From: Burkholderiales bacterium
Lineage (GTDB): Bacteria > Pseudomonadota > Gammaproteobacteria > Burkholderiales > Ga0077523
Assembly: GCA_022843925.1 (NCBI GenBank)
Contig: JALHMS010000003.1
Span: 235,878-299,877 of the forward strand
Reading direction: 5' to 3'
DNA length: 64,000 nt
This document shows positions 56,630 through 64,000 of this stretch, in pieces (the first letter of the stretch is position 1; every line of letters starts with the position of its first letter). A model generated the notes under the pieces. The model saw nothing but the letters and a program-made list of their open reading frames with translations. It did not search any database and was not told the DNA's origin. Position numbers and translations under genes: made by a program.

Positions 56630-57232
56630 CTACTTGCTCCGTTGGCCGACCTTGCGCAGACGCAGCCCGATTCCCAGGAGGCCCAGCCCCATCAGGGCGT
56701 ACTCGCTCGGTTCCGGCACGGCGGGGATCCCGTTGAATTGCATCTCACCCACGCTGTAGGCACTGTCGCCGGCAATGGCGTAGATGCGTGCGTAACGTGC
56801 AGACACGGTCGGGAAGTCGATGCTCTCGATGTACTCGGGATCGCCGAGAACGCTGCTCATCGTGTCCATGCCGGAGCCGATTTCGCCATCGAACGAGAGG
56901 ACGGTGAACAACGTGTTCCAGTTCGTGCCGTCCTCGGATATCTGCACGCGGTAGAAGTCGTTGTTGTCCACGCTGAGCGTGACATCGGAGAGGGTGTAGA
57001 GCTGGCCGAAATCGACGGTCAGGATGACGGAGGTACCGAACCAGCTCACCGTGTTCGCGCCGTTGTAGACCGAGCTCTCCGCGGGGATGACTCCATCGTG
57101 GATGATGCCGGTGGCGCCCATGAACGTGCCGGTGCCGGACGAACTCGCGACCGGAACAAGCGAGACGGCGGAAGCGGAACCAGCGGTGGCGATGAGTAGG
57201 GCTGCGGCGAATGCGGTGGTGGTGAGCTTCAA
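56630..57232 (-). CDS. PEP-CTERM sorted exported protein
   Basis: A 200-residue secreted protein with an N-terminal signal peptide (TTTAFAAALLIATAGSASA) and a C-terminal sorting tail: VPEPSEYALMGLGLLGIGLRLR then a basic end, the PEP-CTERM signal cut by an exosortase. The middle (LYTLSDVTLSVDNNDFYRVQ... RYARIYAIAGDSAYSVGEMQF) resembles a discoidin/F5-8C beta-sandwich, probably binding a carbohydrate or surface. TTG at 57232 is the start: AGGAG lies 7 bases ahead and the signal peptide begins there. No exosortase in the window. Confidence 0.85.
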   Translation of the reverse strand: MKLTTTAFAAALLIATAGSASAVSLVPVASSSGTGTFMGATGIIHDGVIPAESSVYNGANTVSWFGTSVILTVDFGQLYTLSDVTLSVDNNDFYRVQISEDGTNWNTLFTVLSFDGEIGSGMDTMSSVLGDPEYIESIDFPTVSARYARIYAIAGDSAYSVGEMQFNGIPAVPEPSEYALMGLGLLGIGLRLRKVGQRSK

Positions 57233-57424
57233 GTGATGACTCCTTGTGGTTGCAGCGCCGGGGTTGGAACACTGCCCGCCCCCGGCGCGTCGATCTGGCT
57301 TCTGACCGACATTCAGCAATTGCTGATCCAGAACACCAACCCATTGAAATCATGAAGAGTTTCCACCCGAAAACCTCACGCCCGTCAAGATTTTCGACGT
57401 CCAGGCGGGTACCGCCCCCGGCCG

Positions 57425-57946
57425 CTACTCGTGATCGACCTGGAGCGCCTCCAGAAATCTGGATACTAGGTTGTAGCCACCGATGGTGGCGGTCAGCTCC
57501 ACGACCTGCGCAGGCGGAAAGTGCGCCCGGACCGCGGCGAACACGTCGTCCGGCACGCGGATGTGTCGGGTCATCGCCGTGGAGTAGGCCAGCACGGCGC
57601 GATCCTCCGGCGGAAACTCCGTCGAGGCCTGCCAATCCCCCAGCGCCTCGAACTGCGCATCGGTGACACCCGCCGCCCGCGCGAACGGCACGTGCTGCTC
57701 GAACTCGTACTGCGCGTCGTTCAGCAGCGCCACCTGCAGGATCGCCAGTTCCCGCGCCCGCGCCGACAGCTCGCATCTCTGACGGATGGCGGTGAAGAAC
57801 GTCAGCCAGGCCTCGGCGACGGTCGGGCTGTGCATCAGCACGCGGTAGAGATTGAGCAGACGACCGCCGCGCTGTTCACGAATGCGCGTGGCGAGCGGGA
57901 CGAGATCCGGACGATCGGAGTCATCGAGCAGAGGAAGACGAGCCAT
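57425..57946 (-). CDS. Carboxymuconolactone decarboxylase-like (CMD) family protein
   Basis: A 173-residue helical protein of the AhpD/CMD fold. [23 protein letters not shown] (63-85) is the family core. The AhpD redox CxxC is absent and YEFEQH stands there instead, as in the non-redox CMD subfamily. The true substrate is unknown; aromatic-ring catabolism or peroxide chemistry are only guesses. Divergent from the TIGR00266 gene. Confidence 0.82.
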   Translation of the reverse strand: MARLPLLDDSDRPDLVPLATRIREQRGGRLLNLYRVLMHSPTVAEAWLTFFTAIRQRCELSARARELAILQVALLNDAQYEFEQHVPFARAAGVTDAQFEALGDWQASTEFPPEDRAVLAYSTAMTRHIRVPDDVFAAVRAHFPPAQVVELTATIGGYNLVSRFLEALQVDHE

Positions 57947-58071
57947 GGAAGACGACGCTCCTTGAGTGGAGCGCGAAGTGTAGTGCGATGCACATGCGCA
58001 CCGTCCACGTCGCCCGGCTTTGCGATAATCACCGCGCTCGGGATTTTCCGAACTTCACTGGAAGCGCACAC

Positions 58072-58881
58072 ATGGCAGACGTCATCGACTACGAGATCTT
58101 CGGCAGCGAGATGCAGTACGTGGAGGTGGAACTCGATCCGGGCGAGGCCGCCATCGGCGAGGCCGGCAGCATGATGTACATGCAGGACAACATCACCCTC
58201 GAGACGATTTTCGGCGACGGCACCCAGCAGGGTGGCATCTTCGGCAAGCTGCTCGGTGCGGGCAAACGGCTTCTCACGGGCGAGTCGCTCTTCATGACGA
58301 TCTACTCGAACCAGGGCACCGCCAAGCGCCGCGTGGCCTTCGCCGCCCCGTACCCCGGCAAGATCATCCCCATCGACCTGTCCAAGATCGGCGGGACGTT
58401 CATCTGCCAGAAGGATGCGTTCCTCTGCGCCGCGCGCGGGGTGTCGGTGGGTATCGCCTTCCAGCGCAAGCTCGGTGCGGGTTTCTTCGGCGGGGAGGGT
58501 TTCATCATGCAGAAGCTCGAGGGCGACGGCCTTGCCTTCGTCCATGCAGGCGGCACGCTGATGAAGCGCGATCTGGCCCCAGGCGAGCGGCTCCGCGTCG
58601 ACACCGGCTGCCTCGTGGGCATGCAGCCCAGCGTGAACTACGACATCGAGTTCGTGGGCAAGATCAAGACCGCGCTGTTCGGGGGCGAGGGGCTCTTCTT
58701 CGCGACGCTGCAGGGGCCGGGCACGATCTACCTGCAGTCCCTCCCCCTGTCACGCATGGCGAGCCGGATCTTCGCCGCCGCGCCGCAGACCGGCGGCGGC
58801 AACCGCGAACAGGGTTCCATCCTGGGCGGCATGCTGGGCGGTGCCGCGCTCGGCGGCCTGCTGGGCGGCGACGACGAGTGA
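58072..58881 (+). CDS. TIGR00266 / AIM24-like family protein
   Basis: A 269-residue protein of the AIM24 (TIGR00266) beta-fold: [58 protein letters not shown] and [17 protein letters not shown]. The C terminus is Gly-rich ([17 protein letters not shown]). In yeast AIM24 affects mitochondrial inner-membrane architecture; bacterial roles are unknown. Its stop overlaps the M48 peptidase start (GTGA, 58878-58881), so the two are probably translated together. Confidence 0.9.
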   Translation: MADVIDYEIFGSEMQYVEVELDPGEAAIGEAGSMMYMQDNITLETIFGDGTQQGGIFGKLLGAGKRLLTGESLFMTIYSNQGTAKRRVAFAAPYPGKIIPIDLSKIGGTFICQKDAFLCAARGVSVGIAFQRKLGAGFFGGEGFIMQKLEGDGLAFVHAGGTLMKRDLAPGERLRVDTGCLVGMQPSVNYDIEFVGKIKTALFGGEGLFFATLQGPGTIYLQSLPLSRMASRIFAAAPQTGGGNREQGSILGGMLGGAALGGLLGGDDE

Positions 58882-59960
58882 CCAACGTACCCAATGCGGG
58901 GTCAGGTCTCGTCTTCGGGCCGCAGATCGACACTGCGGGGAGCGCTGCACGTTTTTCGGTGAGCGCGCTCGGCCTGCAGTTCCAGGGTGAGCAAGCGGAC
59001 ATCGTCGTACCGGGCTGGTCCGCCCTCCGATGGCGGAAAGGCGGGTTCAACGACGCGCAGTTGCTCGTCGAATGGACCACCCCCGAGGGGGCGTTCTCGC
59101 TTTCCGTCGGGGACCCCGCCTCGCAGTCCGCGCTGCTCGCCCATCTCCCGGGGGCGATGCAGGAAACAACCCGCCCCTCGCGCGCGACGCGCACGGCCAG
59201 CAATTCGATGATCTTCCTGCTCGTGCTGCTGCCGATCGTCGTGATCGGCCTGATCGTCTGGCAGGCCGACCGCCTCATCGACTGGGCCGTCTCGAACATC
59301 CCCGTCGAGACGGAGATCCGCCTCGGCCGGGAAGCGTTCGCCCAGCAGCGCCAGGGCCTGGCGATCCTCGAGAACCACCCCGGGCTCCCCATGCTGCGGC
59401 AGATCGGCGCGCGACTGACCGGAGGCTCCCCCTATCCGTACGAGTTCCACATCGCCCGCGACGAAGCGATCAACGCGTTCGCCATGCCCGGGGGCTTCGT
59501 CGTCGTGCATACCGGTCTCCTCGCGAGCGCGGACAGCGCCGAGGAGCTGGCGGCCGTCGTCGCGCACGAGGTGCAACACGTGGAACGGCGCCACGGGCTC
59601 CGCGGGCTGGTGCACGCCGCGGGTTGGCGCGCCGTGTTGTCGCTCGTCCTCGGCAACACGGGCGGATCCATCGCCGGATCGTGGGTGGAGAACCTGGGCG
59701 ACCTCCGCTTTTCCAGAAGCCAGGAGACCGACGCCGATCTGGAGGGCGTCAAGGCCCTGGTCCGCGCGGACATCGATCCGCGGGGCATGGTCGCGTTCTT
59801 CGCGCGGCTCGCGAAGGATCCGAGCCATCTGCCTGCTTTGCTGTCCTCTCATCCGGCGAGCACGGAGCGGATGACCGCCGTACGGGCTGCCCTGCCGAAG
59901 GATCGGGCATACCCACCGCTCCCCTACGACTACCACCGTCTCCGCGGCGCGGCAAAGTGA
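58878..59960 (+). CDS. Membrane-anchored M48 family metallopeptidase
   Basis: A 360-residue peptidase. Residues 1-100 form a PH-like/DUF7092-type beta domain ([11 protein letters not shown]... [12 protein letters not shown]); one membrane helix (110-128); then the M48 domain with zinc motif HEVQH (230-234) and third ligand Glu283 in [26 protein letters not shown] precedes the zinc motif as in HtpX/BepA-type enzymes. GTG start within the upstream gene's stop. The substrate is unknown; co-translation with the TIGR00266 protein points to a shared membrane task (inference). Confidence 0.9.
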   Translation: MTNVPNAGSGLVFGPQIDTAGSAARFSVSALGLQFQGEQADIVVPGWSALRWRKGGFNDAQLLVEWTTPEGAFSLSVGDPASQSALLAHLPGAMQETTRPSRATRTASNSMIFLLVLLPIVVIGLIVWQADRLIDWAVSNIPVETEIRLGREAFAQQRQGLAILENHPGLPMLRQIGARLTGGSPYPYEFHIARDEAINAFAMPGGFVVVHTGLLASADSAEELAAVVAHEVQHVERRHGLRGLVHAAGWRAVLSLVLGNTGGSIAGSWVENLGDLRFSRSQETDADLEGVKALVRADIDPRGMVAFFARLAKDPSHLPALLSSHPASTERMTAVRAALPKDRAYPPLPYDYHRLRGAAK

Positions 59961-59970
59961 GCCCGACACC

Positions 59971-60498
59971 ATGGACCTCCGACGCCTCGTCCGCACCATC
60001 CCCAACCATCCGAAGCCAGGCATCCTCTTTCGCGACATCACGACACTGCTCGCCGACGCCGCCGGGCTGCGTGAGGCCGTGACGCGGCTTGCCGCCCCGT
60101 TCGCGCAGCAGGGCATCGTCCAGGTAGCAGGCATCGAGTCCCGCGGCTTCATTCTCGGCGCGCCGGTGGCCGTCACGCTTGGTTCCGGCTTCGTGCCCCT
60201 GCGCAAGGCGGGCCGCCTCCCGGCCGACACGCTCGGCACCGACTACACGCTCGAGTACGGCACCGACCGCCTCGAGATCCACCAGGACGCCCTGCGCCCC
60301 GGCGACCGCGTGCTGATCGTGGACGACCTTCTCGCGACCGGAGGCACGGCCGCTGCCGCAGTGCGCCTCGTGCGCATGGCGGGCGCCACCGTCGCGGCAT
60401 GTGCGTTCGTGATCGAACTGCCCGACCTCGGCGGGCGCGCTGTCCTCACCGACGCCGGGATCGACGTGCACGCCCTCGTGTCCTTCGAAGGTCACTGA
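59971..60498 (+). CDS. apt: Adenine phosphoribosyltransferase
   Basis: A 175-residue purine-salvage enzyme joining adenine to PRPP. The N-terminal HPKPGILFRDITTLL, AGIESRGFILGAPVA and the PRPP loop VLIVDDLLATGGT (114-126) are diagnostic. It follows the M48 gene by 10 bases, so it may be the third gene of that transcript. Confidence 0.95.
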   Translation: MDLRRLVRTIPNHPKPGILFRDITTLLADAAGLREAVTRLAAPFAQQGIVQVAGIESRGFILGAPVAVTLGSGFVPLRKAGRLPADTLGTDYTLEYGTDRLEIHQDALRPGDRVLIVDDLLATGGTAAAAVRLVRMAGATVAACAFVIELPDLGGRAVLTDAGIDVHALVSFEGH

Positions 60499-60586
60499 CG
60501 ACGGTGGCGTCCTGAGGGGACGTGCGCAAATCGCGGATCCCGACATCGACGCCTTGACTTCCCACCTACGGCCCCCTACCGTCGCT

Positions 60587-60600
60587 GTTAATATCTTAAC
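60587..60600. promoter_or_regulatory. Candidate operator of the homoprotocatechuate cluster
   Basis: Inverted repeat GTTAATATCTTAAC (5-bp arms, TATC centre), overlapping a possible -10 TAATAT (60589-60594), 40 bases before hpaG1. A MarR-type (HpaR-like) regulator is a plausible binder; none is encoded here. Rest of the 142-base gap shows nothing else. Confidence 0.4.
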
Positions 60601-60640
60601 GACGCCGCAGTTGCTGCGGCTCACGGGGAGGTAGGCAGGG

Positions 60641-61327
60641 ATGACGCTGCCCCCACGCGGCGCAACCGCGCTCGCCATGCCCGCGGATGCCCTCGTCTAC
60701 GGTGTCCTGTTGAACGTCCAGGCGGACATCGCCCGGATGGGCCAGCAACTCAGCGCGCCGCCCTACAAGGCACCGCCCCGTGCCCCCATCCTATACGTCA
60801 AGCCGGCCAACACGCACGCGGCGCACGGCGCCATCGTGACGCTCCCGGCAGGCGCATCGACCCTCGCCGTCGGTGCCACGCTCGGCCTCGTGGTGGGGCG
60901 CACGGCCTGTCGTCGCACACCTGAGGACGCCTGTGAGGTGCTGGCCGGCGTGACCCTCGTCCTCGACCTCTCCCTCCCGCATGCCAGCGTCTATCGACCG
61001 CCGATCGTGGAGAAGTGCTTCGACGGCGCGTGCCCGATCGGCCCGTGGCTCGCACCGGTGTCGATGCTCGGCGATCTCGCGAGCGCGGTCGCCCACACGA
61101 GCATCGACGGCGTGGCCGCCGCGGAGACGCGATTCGATGCGCTCGTCAGGCCGATACCGCAACTCCTCGCGGACGTCACGGCCTTCATGACGCTCCATCC
61201 AGGCGACGTCCTCCTCGCCGGCCTGCCCCTCACGCTCCCCGCGGCCCGCGCCGGACAGCGGATCGCCGCGAGCGCCGACGGCCTTGGCACCCTCGAGGTT
61301 CTGCTTGCGGATGGAGCTGCTCGATGA
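60641..61327 (+). CDS. hpaG1: HpaG N-terminal half homologue (HpaG1/HpcE-N)
   Basis: A 228-residue FAH-fold protein resembling the N half of E. coli HpcE/HpaG, the 5-carboxymethyl-2-oxo-hex-3-ene-1,7-dioate isomerase/decarboxylase of homoprotocatechuate breakdown. APPYKAPPRAPILYVKPANT, ATLGLVVG and VYRPPIVEKCFDGACPIGPW match that half. The ExE metal pair of active FAH proteins is not visible at ATLGLVVG, as in HpcE-N. AGGTAGGCAGGG precedes the ATG. Overlaps hpaG2 by ATGA. Confidence 0.88.
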   Translation: MTLPPRGATALAMPADALVYGVLLNVQADIARMGQQLSAPPYKAPPRAPILYVKPANTHAAHGAIVTLPAGASTLAVGATLGLVVGRTACRRTPEDACEVLAGVTLVLDLSLPHASVYRPPIVEKCFDGACPIGPWLAPVSMLGDLASAVAHTSIDGVAAAETRFDALVRPIPQLLADVTAFMTLHPGDVLLAGLPLTLPAARAGQRIAASADGLGTLEVLLADGAAR

Positions 61328-62067
61328 GGCGCGCACGCGTCGCCTTCGACGGGGCGATCCACGACGCGGTGGATGATCACGACGACCTTCTGCTCGACGA
61401 CGGTAGGCGGGTCGGTGCACACGAGGTCGTATGGCTGCCACCGATCGTGCCGCGCACCGTGTTCGCTCTCGGGCTCAACTACGCCGACCACGCCAAGGAA
61501 CTGGCCTTCGCGCCACCGACGACACCGCTCGTCTTCCTGAAAGGCCGCAACACCTTCGTCGGACACCGGGCCACCACGCCGAGACCCGCGGAGGCCACGT
61601 TCATGCACTACGAGTGCGAGCTGGCCGTGGTCATCGGCGCGACGGCGCGCAACGTCTCGCGGGAGACCGCCTACGGGCACGTCGCGGGCTACATGGTCGC
61701 GAACGACTACGCGGTGCGCGACTACCTCGAGAACTACTACCGCCCGAACCTGCGCGTGAAGAGCCGCGACCGGTGCACGCCGCTCGGCCCTTGGCTCGTG
61801 GACGCCGCAGACATCCCCGACCCCATGGCGCTCGAGCTTTCCACCACGGTGAACGGCACCACGGTGCAGCGGGGCAACACGCGGGACATGGTGTTCGACA
61901 TCCCCGCCCTCATCGCCCATCTCAGCAGCTTCATGACGCTGTCGGCGGGCGACGTGATCCTCACCGGCACGCCCGAGGGCTCCGTGGACGTCCGCCCCGG
62001 CGACGAGGTGGTCTGCGAGATCGCGGGGGTTGGCCGGCTCGTCAACACGATCATCGCCGAGTCGTAG
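61324..62067 (+). CDS. hpaG2: HpaG C-terminal half homologue (HpaG2/HpcE-C), FAH family
   Basis: A 247-residue FAH-family enzyme matching the C half of HpcE: FALGLNYADHAKELAF, HYECELAVVIG (metal-binding glutamates), VANDYAVRDYLENYYRPNLR and MTLSAGDVILTGTPEG. It should isomerise and decarboxylate the homoprotocatechuate ring-cleavage product after CHMS oxidation. The ATG overlaps hpaG1; 13 bases separate it from hpaD. Confidence 0.93.
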   Translation: MRRARVAFDGAIHDAVDDHDDLLLDDGRRVGAHEVVWLPPIVPRTVFALGLNYADHAKELAFAPPTTPLVFLKGRNTFVGHRATTPRPAEATFMHYECELAVVIGATARNVSRETAYGHVAGYMVANDYAVRDYLENYYRPNLRVKSRDRCTPLGPWLVDAADIPDPMALELSTTVNGTTVQRGNTRDMVFDIPALIAHLSSFMTLSAGDVILTGTPEGSVDVRPGDEVVCEIAGVGRLVNTIIAES

Positions 62068-62080
62068 GGGGCACGCCGCC

Positions 62081-62929
62081 ATGGGTCGACTCGCACTCGC
62101 CGCCAAGATCACGCACGTGCCTTCGATGTATCTGTCCGAACTCCCCGGCAAGCATCACGGATGTCGCGAAGGCGCGATCCGCGGCCATCGCGAGATCGGT
62201 GCCCGGTGCCGGGTGCTGGGCGTGGACACCATCGTCGTGTTCGACGTGCACTGGCTCGTCAACGCCGGCTACCACGTGAACTGCGCGCCCTCGTTCAAGG
62301 GCGTCTACACGAGCAACGAGCTGCCCCACTTCATCCGGAACATGCCCTACGCGTACGCGGGCGATCCGAAGCTCGGGCACCTGATCGCGGACATTGCCAC
62401 GGCGCACGGCGTACCCACCCGGGCCCACGATGAGACCACGCTCGAACTCGAGTACGGCACGCTCGTCCCGATGCGCTACATGAACGAGGACGGGCGCTTC
62501 CGCGTGGTATCCGTGGCGGCGTGGTGCGCGTGGCACGACCTGCAGGACAGCCGGCGCCTGGGCGCGGCCGTGCTGGAGGCCATCGACAAGAGCGACAGCA
62601 CCGTCGCCGTGCTCGCGAGCGGCTCCCTCTCGCACCGCTTCAACGACAATGGGAGTCCCGAAGAATCGATCCACGAGATCAGCCGCGAGTTCCACCGGCA
62701 GGTGGATCTCCGCGTGGTCGACCTCTGGCGTGCCGGCGACTTCCGTACCTTCTGTGCAATGCTTCCGGAGTACGCGAAGCTCTGCGACGGCGAAGGCGGT
62801 ATGCACGACACGGCGATGCTGCTGGGCCTCCTCGGATGGGACGCCTACGACCGCCCGGTGGAGATCGTCACCGACTATTTCGCCAGCTCGGGCACGGGCC
62901 AGATCAACGCCGTGTTCCCGCTGCCCTGA
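62081..62929 (+). CDS. hpaD: 3,4-dihydroxyphenylacetate 2,3-dioxygenase (HpaD/HpcB, LigB type)
   Basis: A 282-residue class III extradiol dioxygenase opening the homoprotocatechuate ring. GRLALAAKITHVPSMYLSEL, VDTIVVFDVHWLVN, VYTSNELPHFI and LSHRF with later HDT pattern (GGMHDTAMLLGLLGWD) are near the E. coli protein from memory. LigB-family Fe(II) enzyme. Placed between hpaG2 and hpaF. Confidence 0.95.
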   Translation: MGRLALAAKITHVPSMYLSELPGKHHGCREGAIRGHREIGARCRVLGVDTIVVFDVHWLVNAGYHVNCAPSFKGVYTSNELPHFIRNMPYAYAGDPKLGHLIADIATAHGVPTRAHDETTLELEYGTLVPMRYMNEDGRFRVVSVAAWCAWHDLQDSRRLGAAVLEAIDKSDSTVAVLASGSLSHRFNDNGSPEESIHEISREFHRQVDLRVVDLWRAGDFRTFCAMLPEYAKLCDGEGGMHDTAMLLGLLGWDAYDRPVEIVTDYFASSGTGQINAVFPLP

Positions 62930-62942
62930 GGACGAGAACGCC

Positions 62943-63332
62943 ATGCCTCATCTCACCATCGAATACACCGCCAACCTGAAGGACGAGGGCGAGATCCCGG
63001 CGCTGCTGAAGAAGGCGAATCGCGTGCTGATCGACCAGGGCAGCGTCTTCCCCATCGGCGGAATCCGGTCGCGCGCGATCGCGATCACCGACTGGTGCAT
63101 CGCGGACGGCGAGGACGACTATGCGTTCGTGCACGTCACGCTGAAGATCGGCGCGGGCCGCGAGGATGCCGTGAAGCGCCGTGCCACCGATGCGCTCTTC
63201 GAAATGATCAAGACGCACTTCGCCGACCTCTACGCCAGACGCTATCTGGCGCTCTCGATGGAACTCGTGGAGTTCTCCGAAGGCGGCACCTACAAGCACA
63301 ACAACCTCCACGCGAAGTTCCGCAAGTCCTGA
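62943..63332 (+). CDS. hpaF: 5-carboxymethyl-2-hydroxymuconate delta-isomerase
   Basis: A 129-residue tautomerase-superfamily enzyme. The catalytic Pro is residue 2 (exposed after Met removal): MPHLTIEYTANL. GGIRSRAIAITDWCIADG and a C-terminal MELVEFSEGGTYKHNNLH segment are typical of HpaF/CHMI. Converts the CHM keto-enol tautomer before HpaG acts. 13 bases after hpaD. Confidence 0.94.
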   Translation: MPHLTIEYTANLKDEGEIPALLKKANRVLIDQGSVFPIGGIRSRAIAITDWCIADGEDDYAFVHVTLKIGAGREDAVKRRATDALFEMIKTHFADLYARRYLALSMELVEFSEGGTYKHNNLHAKFRKS

Positions 63333-63367
63333 CACCGCATCACGTCTGGATACGTATCCACCACCAC

Positions 63368-64000
63368 GTAGGAGCGGCCCATGGCCGCGAAAGCCGTGAA
63401 CGCCGTGGAAGCGCATCAACCGGAACGATCGCTCTCGCGGGCATGGCCCGCTCCTACAGAGAGCGTAGCCATCTCCGCGGCCGGTGGTGCACCACCACCC
63501 TCGTAGGAGCGGACGATGGCCGCGAAAGCGGTGAACGCCGTGTAAGCGCATCAACCGGAACGATCGCTCTCGCGGGCATGGCCCGCTCCTACAGAAAGCG
63601 TAGCCATCTCCGCGGCCGGTGGTGCACCACCGCCCTCGTAGGAGCGGCCCATGGCCGCGAAAGCGGTGAACGCCGTGGAAGCGCATCAACCGGAACGATC
63701 GCTCTCGCGGGCATGGCCCGCTCCTACAGAGAGCGTAGCCATCTCCGCGGCCGGTGGTGCACCACCGCCCTCGTAGGAGCGGCCCATGGCCGCGAAAGCG
63801 GTGAACGCCGTGGAAGCGCATCAACCGGAACGATCGCTCTCGCGGGCATGGCCCGCTCCTACAGAGAGCGTAGCCATCTCCGCGGCCGGTGGTGCACCAC
63901 CGCCCTCGTAGGAGCGGCCCATGGCCGCGAAAGCGGTGAACGCCGTGGAAGCGCATCAACCGGAACGATCGCTCTCGCGGGCATGGCCCGCTCCTACAGA
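63368..64000. repeat. Tandem array of 135-bp units, each holding a REPIN-like inverted pair of REP palindromes
   Basis: Units start at 63368, 63503, 63638, 63773 and 63908 (four full 135-bp units plus a partial one cut by the window). Each unit begins with a REP-like palindrome starting GTAGGAGCGG and ending CCGCGA; 90 bp later an inverted copy ends CGCTCCTAC (63457, 63592, 63727, 63862, 63997), so five 90-bp doublets are complete. A 45-bp spacer with the palindrome GGTGGTGCACCACC separates units. GTAG-headed palindromes of this kind are the classic REP/REPIN elements mobilised by RAYT (TnpA-REP) transposases in proteobacteria. Units are nearly identical, differing at a few positions. A minus-strand frame of 45-residue repeats across the array is an artefact of the 135-bp period. 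Confidence 0.9.

Noticed and set aside
62904..63959. Minus-strand 351-residue frame made of 45-residue repeats
   Set aside because: The repeat period (135 bp) is a multiple of three, so any open frame repeats automatically. It covers palindromic REP DNA and runs antisense into hpaF, and no Shine-Dalgarno or known fold supports it.
63368..64000. Possible CRISPR array
   Set aside because: The repeats are 135 bp with identical spacers and internal palindromes; there are no variable spacers and no cas genes.

Overview
The window looks like chromosomal DNA of a GC-rich betaproteobacterium. The strongest evidence is gene order: rpsF-priB-rpsR-rplI-dnaB, a rnr-rlmB pair beside a tRNA-Leu, purA-hisZ-DUF2065-hflC-hflK-hflX-hfq-der-bamB-yfgM-hisS-ispG-rodZ-pilW-rlmN-ndk, and serS-rarA-lolA-ftsK facing trxB. 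Combinations with PriB, HisZ, a PilW-type lipoprotein and a PEP-CTERM protein are typical of Burkholderiales/Nitrosomonadales-like genomes. Genus cannot be settled by eye. No phage, insertion sequence, plasmid origin or CRISPR array was seen.

Layout. 1-7.0 kb (minus strand) is an accessory catabolic/transport block: the N-terminal part of a CaiB/BaiF CoA-transferase, a crotonase with an isomerase-like active site, an exported GlcG/HbpS-like protein, a voltage-sensor-type K+ channel translationally coupled to a class II aldolase, a PhyH dioxygenase, a two-gene chromate transporter, an NTF2-like protein and NnrU. 7.1-29.5 kb is mostly housekeeping on the minus strand: replication (dnaB, priB), ribosomal proteins, RNA turnover and modification (rnr, rlmB, rlmN), purA, hisZ, membrane proteolysis (hflKC), hflX, hfq, der, outer-membrane assembly (bamB), hisS, ispG, cell shape (rodZ), pili (pilW) and ndk. 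A lone tRNA-Leu(CAG) with its own promoter and terminator lies at 13.3-13.5 kb. At 29.7-35.8 kb there is a SPOR-domain protein on the plus strand, a DctPQM TRAP transporter, tilS and accA.

From 35.8 to 44.4 kb there is a SorAB-like sulfite dehydrogenase pair, then a TetR-controlled set (tetR, membrane fusion protein, RND pump, gamma-glutamyltransferase). The last three genes of that set overlap in ATGA junctions. At 44.6-47.1 kb is an AmmeMemoRadiSam module, with MEMO and AMMECR1 fused into one protein followed by the radical SAM partner. Then come folD, serS, rarA, lolA and ftsK (minus) and trxB, an Smr protein and a His-rich NicO-type Ni/Co transporter (plus), then a solitary PEP-CTERM protein and a carboxymuconolactone-decarboxylase-like protein (minus).

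The last 6 kb (plus) holds a TIGR00266/AIM24-like protein coupled to a membrane-anchored M48 peptidase, apt, and four genes of the homoprotocatechuate (4-hydroxyphenylacetate) meta-cleavage pathway (split hpaG, hpaD, hpaF) without hpaE. The window ends in a 135-bp tandem array. Each unit carries two inverted REP-like palindromes (a REPIN-like doublet), and the array runs off the right edge. The items most worth following up are this array, the fused Memo-AMMECR1/radical SAM pair, the RND pump-GGT coupling, and the TIGR00266-M48 pair.
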